A stretch of DNA of 19,282 bases from CADCTB01 sp038214685 (lineage in GTDB: Bacteria; Actinomycetota; Acidimicrobiia; Acidimicrobiales; AC-14), in the NCBI GenBank assembly GCA_038214685.1, contig JBBQRO010000057.1, positions 1 to 19,282 of the forward strand. Reading direction: 5' to 3'. Made by a program: the position numbers and the translations under genes. How positions within the stretch are numbered: position 1 is the first letter of the stretch; every line of letters begins with the position of its first letter. This document shows, piece after piece, positions 14,679-19,282 of this stretch. The notes under the pieces are model-generated. The model had not been told where the DNA came from, ran no database searches, and worked only from the letters and a program-made list of their open reading frames with translations.

Positions 14679-15281
14679 CTACCCCGCCGACTGGGCCAGG
14701 AAGTTGGCCAGGAGTTGACGACCGTCGGCGGTCAGTATCGACTCGGGGTGGAACTGGACCCCCTCGACGGCCAGCTCCCGGTGCCGCAGGCCCATGATCA
14801 AGCCGTCGTCGGTCTCGGCCGTGATCTCCAGCACTGGGGGCAGGCTGGCCCGATCGACCAGCAGTGAGTGGTAGCGGGTGGCCTCGAAGGGGTCGGCCAT
14901 CCCGGTCAGCACGCCCTGGCCGCCATGACGGATCAGCGACGTCTTGCCGTGAACCACGTTCGGGGCCCGGACGACGTCGCCCCCATAGACCTGGCCGATG
15001 CACTGGTGGCCCAGACACACGCCGAGGATCGGCACCGTGCCCTTGCCGAGCGCGGATCGAGGTCCGGCGAAGGCCAGGATCGCCGCGTTGGACAGCTTGG
15101 CGTCGTCCGGACGGCCGGGACCTGGCGAGATCACCAGGGCGTCTGGGCGCAGCTCCTCGATCCCGTCGACGGAGATCTCGTCGGGTCGGTAGACCAGCGG
15201 ATCGGCTCCCAGTTCACCCAGGTACTGGACCAGGTTGTAAACGAAGGAGTCGTAGTTGTCGATGACGACCACGCGCACCAT
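14679..15281 (-). CDS. trpG: Anthranilate/aminodeoxychorismate synthase glutamine amidotransferase subunit
   Basis: 200 residues from ATG 15281 (MVRVVVIDNYDSFVYNLVQY). This is a class I glutamine amidotransferase with the triad visible: Cys89 in GVCLGHQCIGQ, and His178 and Glu180 in VQFHPESILT. The PGPGRPDDAKL loop is also typical of TrpG/PabA. It releases ammonia from glutamine for a chorismate-using partner subunit, making anthranilate (tryptophan) or aminodeoxychorismate (folate); the subunit often serves both and sequence alone does not decide. A GTG at 15299 is a longer alternative start, but the shorter one matches the family and sits 6 bases after a TACGGT box. The gene is divergent from crgA and convergent with pknB, as in mycobacteria. 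Confidence 0.93.
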   Translation of the reverse strand: MVRVVVIDNYDSFVYNLVQYLGELGADPLVYRPDEISVDGIEELRPDALVISPGPGRPDDAKLSNAAILAFAGPRSALGKGTVPILGVCLGHQCIGQVYGGDVVRAPNVVHGKTSLIRHGGQGVLTGMADPFEATRYHSLLVDRASLPPVLEITAETDDGLIMGLRHRELAVEGVQFHPESILTADGRQLLANFLAQSAG

Positions 15282-15331
15282 GGCTCGACCGTAGGCCACC
15301 CTCGAACGACGGGCGCACTAACCTCGGGTCC
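15282..15331. promoter_or_regulatory. Divergent trpG/crgA promoter region
   Basis: Only 50 bases separate the two starts. On the minus strand TACGGT (15293-15288) lies 6 bases before the trpG ATG. On the plus strand TAACCT (15319-15324) lies 7 bases before the crgA GTG. Both fit TANNNT at leaderless spacing, and neither gene has a clear Shine-Dalgarno. Promoter function is inferred. Confidence 0.5.
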
Positions 15332-15628
15332 GTGGCCAAACCGGTGAAGCCTCCCTCTGCCAGGAAGTCCGGAAAGCCGGGCGGTGCGCCGTCGGGGCGG
15401 GTGACGCCCAAGCCCACCAGCCGCTACACGCCGCCGATCCCCAAGGCCGAGAAGGTCAGCCCCAAATGGGTGCCGATCGTGATGTTCACCAGCCTGGGCC
15501 TGGGCATGCTGGTCATCCTGGCCAACTACGTGAGCCTGCTACCGGGCGACGAGCCGAGCAACCTCTACCTGCTCTTGGGCCTGTTCTTCATCACCACCGG
15601 CTTCGTCACCGCCACCAAGTACCACTGA
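15332..15628 (+). CDS. crgA: CrgA: cell-division membrane protein
   Basis: 98 residues from GTG. A basic Pro/Ser-rich cytoplasmic N-terminus (KPVKPPSARKSGKPGG) and TSRYTPPIPKAEKVSPKWVP are followed by two transmembrane helices at about 47-66 and 77-95, separated by VSLLPGDEPSN; the C-terminus TTGFVTATKYH is short. Length, topology and the SPxWVP motif before helix 1 match CrgA (UPF0233), the small actinobacterial divisome protein that interacts with FtsZ, FtsQ, FtsI and PBPs. Location beside trpG and the pknB operon repeats the mycobacterial order. Transcription is probably ended by the hairpin 12 bases downstream. Confidence 0.93.
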   Translation: MAKPVKPPSARKSGKPGGAPSGRVTPKPTSRYTPPIPKAEKVSPKWVPIVMFTSLGLGMLVILANYVSLLPGDEPSNLYLLLGLFFITTGFVTATKYH

Positions 15629-15640
15629 AGTCGCCCGCAC

Positions 15641-15676
15641 GCTTTCCCCCAGCTTTACGCACAGGCTGGGGAAAGC
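15641..15676. terminator. Bidirectional terminator between crgA and the small membrane protein gene
   Basis: GCTTTCCCCCAGC (15641-15653) pairs with GCTGGGGAAAGC (15665-15676), a 12-bp stem with one bulged C and an 11-base loop. It lies between two convergent genes, 12 bases after crgA and 2 bases after the minus-strand gene's stop. It is the clearest hairpin in the window. Confidence 0.75.
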
Positions 15677-15677
15677 C

Positions 15678-15935
15678 TCACTCGAACCTCGGGGCCATCA
15701 GATCCATGTCTTCTTGGCAGTGCCGGGGCGGCACGGGCAGCTCCTCGGTGGCCTGCACCATCTTGACCTCGGTCAGGCAGATCGAGCAGCGATAGCGGAG
15801 GTTCACCCGTCGGATGGTCCCCGGATCGGGCGGCGGATGGGGTCGGGCCAGGCCGCCCAACATGAACATTCCCAGCCGCATGATGAACACGAACAGGGCG
15901 ACGGCCAGGACCGCCTTGAACAGAAGCTCGATCAC
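15678..15935 (-). CDS. Small membrane protein with Cys-rich cytoplasmic tail, function unknown
   Basis: 85 residues from GTG 15935. Residues 3-28 (ELLFKAVLAVALFVFIMRLG and on) form one transmembrane helix. After a Pro-rich turn the tail carries RYRCSICLTEV, a C-x2-C pair, and later PPRHCQEDM with His-Cys, a set of ligands that could bind zinc or a metal centre. It is not a family I can name. The start lies 7 bases downstream of the thiolase stop on the same strand, so it is probably co-transcribed, though a functional link is not implied. Good hydrophobic and Cys patterning, the tight junction and a terminator right after it argue that it is real. Confidence 0.7.
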   Translation of the reverse strand: MIELLFKAVLAVALFVFIMRLGMFMLGGLARPHPPPDPGTIRRVNLRYRCSICLTEVKMVQATEELPVPPRHCQEDMDLMAPRFE

Positions 15936-15942
15936 CTGTGCA

Positions 15943-17112
15943 TCACAGTCGCTCCACCACCAGGGCGTTGGCCATGCCGCCTCCCTCGCACATGGTCTGG
16001 AGGCCGAAACGCCCGCCCGAGCGTTCGAGCTCGCCCAGCAGAGTGGCGGTGAGCCGCACCCCCGAGCATCCCAACGGGTGCCCGAGGGCGATGGCCCCGC
16101 CGTTGACGTTGACCCGGCCCATGTCGGGACGCAAGTCGGCGGCCCACGCCAGTACGACCGACGCGAAGGCCTCGTTCACCTCCACCACGTCGACCTGATC
16201 GAGAGTGAGGCCGGCCCGGGCCAGCGCGGCGGCGGTGGCCGGGATGGTGGCGGTGAGCATGGTCAGGGGATCGGCGCCGCAAACCGCGAACGACACGAAG
16301 CGGGCCCGGGGCGCCAGGCCCAGCGCGACAGCCCGCTCCTCGCTCATCACCAGGACCGCCGCCGCCCCGTCGCTCAGCTGCGAGGCGTTGCCGGCCGTCA
16401 CCGTGCCCCCGTCGGCCACGAAGGCCGGCTTGAGGGCGGCCAACGCCTCCAGGCTGGTGTCCCGCCGGATCCCTTCGTCCACCTGGAACTGGCGCTTTCG
16501 GGTGGTGGTGTCCACCGTCACCGCCACGATCTCGCCGGCGAACCGCCCCTCGTCGGTGGCCTGTGCCGCCCGGCGGTGGCTCTCCAAGCTGTACGCGTCG
16601 AGCGCCTCTCGTGAGAGACCCCAGCCCGCGGCCACCCGCTCGGCGGCCAGGCCCTGGGGCACCAGCCCACCGGCCGGTGCGTAGCGCTGGGTGAGAAGGG
16701 GGCCGAAGGGCCGGCCCGGCCCGTTGAGGATGGTGGATCCCATGGGCACCCTGGTCATCGACTCCACGCCGGCGGCGATCACCACGTCGTACGCACCGGA
16801 CATCACCCCCTGGGCGGCGAAGTGCAGGGCCTGCTGCCCCGACCCGCACTGGCGATCGACGGTGGTGCCCGGCACCGACTCGGGGAAGCCGGCGGCCAGG
16901 GCCGCGCTGCGGGCCACGTTGAGGCCCTGCTCGCCCGTCTGGCTCACGCACCCGACGATGACATCGTCGACCAGCGCAGGATCGACCTCGTTGCGCTCCA
17001 CCACCGAGCGCAGGACGTGGGCCGCCAGGTCGACGGGGTGCCAGTCACGCAGAGCGCCGTTACGCCGGCCGATGGGCGTGCGGACGGCGTCGACGATCAC
17101 CGCGGCGGCCAT
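15943..17112 (-). CDS. Thiolase (acetyl-CoA C-acyltransferase)
   Basis: 389 residues, the standard length for degradative/biosynthetic thiolases. The nucleophile is Cys89 in VDRQCGSGQQAL, the His is His345 in GGAIALGHPLGCSG, and the second Cys is Cys375 in TMCEGGGMANA. The N-terminus AAAVIVDAVRTPIGRRNGAL and VVEVNEAFASV with the conserved N-E-A-F are also typical. It catalyses thiolytic cleavage of 3-ketoacyl-CoA or the reverse condensation of acyl-CoA units, so it could serve fatty-acid or aromatic degradation or acetoacetyl-CoA formation; chain length cannot be read from sequence. No hydratase or dehydrogenase gene is adjacent, so the pathway is not fixed by context. The downstream small membrane protein gene is 7 bases away. 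Confidence 0.94.
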   Translation of the reverse strand: MAAAVIVDAVRTPIGRRNGALRDWHPVDLAAHVLRSVVERNEVDPALVDDVIVGCVSQTGEQGLNVARSAALAAGFPESVPGTTVDRQCGSGQQALHFAAQGVMSGAYDVVIAAGVESMTRVPMGSTILNGPGRPFGPLLTQRYAPAGGLVPQGLAAERVAAGWGLSREALDAYSLESHRRAAQATDEGRFAGEIVAVTVDTTTRKRQFQVDEGIRRDTSLEALAALKPAFVADGGTVTAGNASQLSDGAAAVLVMSEERAVALGLAPRARFVSFAVCGADPLTMLTATIPATAAALARAGLTLDQVDVVEVNEAFASVVLAWAADLRPDMGRVNVNGGAIALGHPLGCSGVRLTATLLGELERSGGRFGLQTMCEGGGMANALVVERL

Positions 17113-17196
17113 CCCGCCATTCTGCCCCGCCGGTGGCCGTACGCTGTCCCCGCGTGGAGGTCGCCGGCTCGCCGGCGTTGTCCCCTCCGAACCGAT

Positions 17197-17850
17197 CTAC
17201 TGGTACCAGCCGGGCGGGACCCATCGGGCCGCTGCCGGCTCCCTGGACTTTCGGGACTGGTAAATGAAGGCGATGAGCCCCCCGCCGAACAGCGACATGG
17301 CCACCGCCCCGAACGCCGCGGTGAGGACCACCCAGACCGTGGCGTCCAGCTGGCCCTGGGCCCCGGTCACGTCGCCCTGTCCCCCGGAGGGTGACCGGGT
17401 GACCGGAACCGCGCCCGGTGCCAGCACCTCGAACGACGCCCGGGCGGGCGTGCCGGGCTCGGCGAAGGAGGCGGGGGTCTGCTCGGGCGGGGCTCCGGGG
17501 ACGCTACGAACGGTCCTCTGGGTGGCCACGATGATGTACGCACCGGGGCGGGTGTCGGGGACCGTGAACGACGCCGAGATCGATCCGAACCGGTCCGGCG
17601 GCACCTCGGCGAGGACCGGGCCGTCCTCCCACTGCCAGTGGACGACAACGGGAGTGGCGGCCTGACCCGTGGCCCCCCGGGGCACGCCGAACGAGGCACC
17701 GGTGAAGGTGATCAGCGCCCCGGGGCGACCGCTGCCTGCGCTCAGGTTGAGGGTGGCCAGGTTGGCGGAGGCGAACGCGGAGGCGCCGAGGCTCGCGACC
17801 AGTGCGCCGATGGCCACCAGCACCGCCCACCTGCCCGGCGACAGTCGCAC
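17197..17850 (-). CDS. Secreted/membrane protein with Ig-like domain and C-terminal transmembrane helix
   Basis: 217 residues from GTG 17850, which has GGAGG 5 bases upstream; an ATG at 17895 is in frame but gives an unlikely leader. From GTG, the N-terminus RLSPGRWAVLVAIGALVASL followed by GASAFASA is a classical signal peptide with an A-x-A site. The extracytoplasmic part begins ATLNLSAGSGRPGALITFTG and includes SISASFTVPDTRPGAYIIVA, the alternating strands of an Ig-like (TIG/IPT or CopC-like) fold. A second helix near residues 170-192 (TVWVVLTAAFGAVAMSLFGG) and a short basic tail anchor the C-terminus inside. I do not recognise a named family. It may display an Ig-like domain at the cell surface. 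It is divergent from the methyltransferase. Confidence 0.75.
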   Translation of the reverse strand: MRLSPGRWAVLVAIGALVASLGASAFASANLATLNLSAGSGRPGALITFTGASFGVPRGATGQAATPVVVHWQWEDGPVLAEVPPDRFGSISASFTVPDTRPGAYIIVATQRTVRSVPGAPPEQTPASFAEPGTPARASFEVLAPGAVPVTRSPSGGQGDVTGAQGQLDATVWVVLTAAFGAVAMSLFGGGLIAFIYQSRKSREPAAARWVPPGWYQ

Positions 17851-17855
17851 TCGGA

Positions 17856-17860
17856 CCTCC
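17856..17860 (-). promoter_or_regulatory. Shine-Dalgarno that decides the start of the Ig-like protein
   Basis: GGAGG (minus strand, 17860-17856) lies 5 bases before GTG 17850. This start gives a clean signal peptide, unlike the ATG 45 bases further upstream. Confidence 0.65.
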
Positions 17861-17945
17861 GTCACGAACCGCGTTCCCGGCCTCAAGTGTCGCATTCGAC
17901 GGCCGGTCCGGCAATTGGATCCTCGGCGGGACGGGGTTGGGTGCG

Positions 17946-17957
17946 TAGGATCCCGGG
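17946..17957 (+). promoter_or_regulatory. Candidate -10 box of the MT-A70 gene, leaderless
   Basis: TAGGAT (17946-17951) precedes the GTG at 17958 by 6 bases, the spacing expected when transcription starts at the first base of the start codon. No Shine-Dalgarno is present. Confidence 0.5.
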
Positions 17958-18569
17958 GTGCCCACCCTGTTGACCCTGGGCGCTGAAGGACCGTTCGGTT
18001 CGGTGCTTGCCGATCCGCCGTGGCGCTTCCAGAACCGCAGCGGAAAGGTGGCGCCCGAGCACAAGCGCCTGATGCGATACGACACCATGGACTGGAAGGA
18101 CATCGCCGCCCTTCCCGTCGCCGATCTCATGGCCACCCGGAGCCACTGCTACCTCTGGGTGCCGAACGCCCTCTTGGCCGAGGGCCTGGCGGTGCTGGAG
18201 GGCTGGGGGTTCACCTACAAAGCCAACCTGGTCTGGGCCAAGCGCCGCAAGGACGGGGGCCCCGACGGGCGGGGCGTGGGGTTCTACTTCCGCAACACCA
18301 CCGAGCTGGTCCTGTTCGGCACACGGGGCAAGCTGCGCACGTCGGCCCCGGCCCGGCGCCAGGTCAACATCATCGAGACCCGCAAGCGCGAGCACTCCCG
18401 CAAGCCCGACGAGCAGTACCCCCTCATCGAGTCCTGCTCACCGGGCCCCTACCTCGAGCTGTTCGCCCGCTACCCCCGCCCGGGCTGGCAGGCATGGGGC
18501 GCAGAGGCGGGGCCGGAGGTCGTCCCCCGAGGGAGGCAGCACCCCATGTACCGGGGCACGACCGGCTGA
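17958..18569 (+). CDS. MT-A70 family adenine N6-methyltransferase
   Basis: 203 residues from GTG. The catalytic motif D-P-P-W is at 19-22 (FGSVLADPPWRF). It is followed by RYDTMDWKDIAALPVADL, HCYLWVPNALLAEGL, a Y-K-A-N-L-V-W-A-K strand, GFYFRNTTELVLFGTRGK and PDEQYPLIESCSPGPYLELF, the full order of the MT-A70 fold including the S-adenosylmethionine-binding C-terminal segment ending ARYPRPGWQAWG. Bacterial members of this size usually methylate adenine in DNA and are common in phages and mobile elements; RNA targets cannot be excluded. It lacks a visible target-recognition domain or a cognate nuclease. A helicase gene starts 44 bases downstream on the same strand, so the two may be functionally linked. 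A 12-base palindrome (18581-18592) lies between them. Confidence 0.88.
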   Translation: MPTLLTLGAEGPFGSVLADPPWRFQNRSGKVAPEHKRLMRYDTMDWKDIAALPVADLMATRSHCYLWVPNALLAEGLAVLEGWGFTYKANLVWAKRRKDGGPDGRGVGFYFRNTTELVLFGTRGKLRTSAPARRQVNIIETRKREHSRKPDEQYPLIESCSPGPYLELFARYPRPGWQAWGAEAGPEVVPRGRQHPMYRGTTG

Positions 18570-18613
18570 TCGTCACGGCCGCCGGGCCCGGCCTGGCATC
18601 ATCAACGACTCAG

Positions 18614-19282
18614 ATGTCGCGCACCGTCACCCTCCGACCCTGGCAGAAGGCCGCCCTCGAGCGCCTGGCGGCAAGCGCCTCACCCGACTTCCTGGCCGTG
18701 GCCACGCCCGGCGCCGGCAAGACCACCTTCGCCCTCACCGCCGCCCGCCAGGCGCTGGCCGGCGATCCCCGGCTCCGGCTGCTCGTCGTCGTGCCGACCG
18801 CCCACCTCAAGTTGCAGTGGGCCCAGTCCGCCTCGAATTTCGACATCCACCTGGACTGGCGCTGGTCGGCGGCCGACGGCAGCCTGCCCCCAGACATGCA
18901 CGGGGTGGTCACCACCTACCAGCAGGTGGCCACCAGCGCCGGGATCCTCCGGGGGCTGGCCGGCCACGCCATGGTGATCTTCGACGAGCTGCACCATGCC
19001 GCCGAGGACCGGGCGTGGGGCGACGCGCTGCGCACCGCGTTCGACCTCGCGCCCCGACGCCTGGCCCTCTCGGGCACGCCCTTTCGGTCCGACACCCACG
19101 CCATCCCCTTCGTCCGCTACGAGGGCGACGAGGCGGTGCCCGACTACGAGTACGGCTACGGCGACGCCCTGGCCGACGGCGGCGTGGTGCGGCCCGTCTA
19201 CTTCCCCCGGATCGACGGGATGATGGAGTGGAGCGCCCCCGACGGGCGGCTCCACTCCCACAGCTTCGACGACCCGCTCGAC
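18614..19282 (+). CDS. DEAD/DEAH-box superfamily 2 helicase, partial (N-terminal 223 residues)
   Basis: The frame starts at ATG 18614 and leaves the window open. RecA-like domain 1 of a superfamily 2 helicase is evident: a Q-like TLRPWQKAALERLA; Walker A in VATPGAGKTTFALTAA (Gly33 to Thr37); motif Ia LLVVVPTAHLKLQWA; TTYQQVA; the Walker B box DELHH at 124-128; and motif III SGTPFRSD near 153-160. The set resembles the COG1061/SSL2-type helicases (UvrB/ResIII-like) that remodel DNA, including those of restriction and defence systems. The ATPase residues are complete; domain 2 and any nuclease or accessory domain are beyond the edge. It follows the MT-A70 methyltransferase closely, but no -10 box or Shine-Dalgarno was recognised. 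Confidence 0.88.
   Translation, partial: MSRTVTLRPWQKAALERLAASASPDFLAVATPGAGKTTFALTAARQALAGDPRLRLLVVVPTAHLKLQWAQSASNFDIHLDWRWSAADGSLPPDMHGVVTTYQQVATSAGILRGLAGHAMVIFDELHHAAEDRAWGDALRTAFDLAPRRLALSGTPFRSDTHAIPFVRYEGDEAVPDYEYGYGDALADGGVVRPVYFPRIDGMMEWSAPDGRLHSHSFDDPLD

Noticed and set aside
13033..15018. A 661-codon open frame on the minus strand across pknB and trpG
   Set aside because: It is antisense to two unmistakable genes, has Gly/Arg/His-rich low-complexity translation and no domain; GC-rich codon bias of the plus-strand gene creates it.
18581..18592. A perfect 12-base palindrome GCCGGGCCCGGC between the MT-A70 and helicase genes as a terminator or operator
   Set aside because: It has no loop bases or T-tract, and such GC palindromes are frequent in this DNA; noted only as possible structure.

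Overview
The window looks like high-GC chromosomal DNA of an actinomycete (Actinomycetota). The strongest evidence is the conserved serine/threonine-kinase and cell-wall operon (fhaA, fhaB, pstP, rodA, pbpA, pknB), flanked by tRNA-Leu(CAG) on one side and trpG and crgA on the other. This is the layout found near the replication origin of mycobacteria and relatives. Only one kinase is present, FhaA is very short, and PstP and PknB have Thr-rich extracytoplasmic tails. A deep-branching, non-mycobacterial lineage such as Acidimicrobiia would fit, but that placement is inference.

Positions 1 to about 7260 are an accessory region abutting the 3' end of the tRNA-Leu gene. It holds a partial RibD/DHFR-like reductase, a VapBC-type toxin-antitoxin pair, a GNAT acetyltransferase, a Nudix hydrolase and a phosphotransferase. 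Mixed with these are several dead genes: an APH-family phosphotransferase with a nonsense codon, an internal deletion and a frameshift; a VOC-family fragment; a GNAT gene broken in three places; and a truncated, frameshifted IS1380-type transposase fused into the 3' end of an AbiEii-like nucleotidyltransferase. The AbiEi-like winged-helix partner of that nucleotidyltransferase looks intact and ends next to the tRNA.

Positions 7270 to 14541 are core: tRNA-Leu on the minus strand, then a tightly packed plus-strand operon. PknB phosphorylates targets, PstP reverses this, the FHA proteins read phosphothreonine, and RodA with PbpA polymerises and cross-links peptidoglycan. Positions 14679 to 15628 hold trpG/pabA (minus) and the divisome protein CrgA (plus), divergently arranged over a 50-base gap.

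Positions 15678 to 19282 contain a small membrane protein with a Cys-rich tail co-directional with a thiolase, a secreted or membrane protein with a signal peptide and a C-terminal transmembrane helix, an MT-A70 methyltransferase, and the 5' part of a DEAH-type helicase that leaves the window.

No CRISPR array, prophage or large biosynthetic cluster was seen. The least expected observations are the repeated placement of a TANNNT box 6 to 9 bases before start codons (possible leaderless mRNAs), the open chimeric reading frame joining a nucleotidyltransferase to a transposase tail, and the cluster of decaying resistance-type genes.
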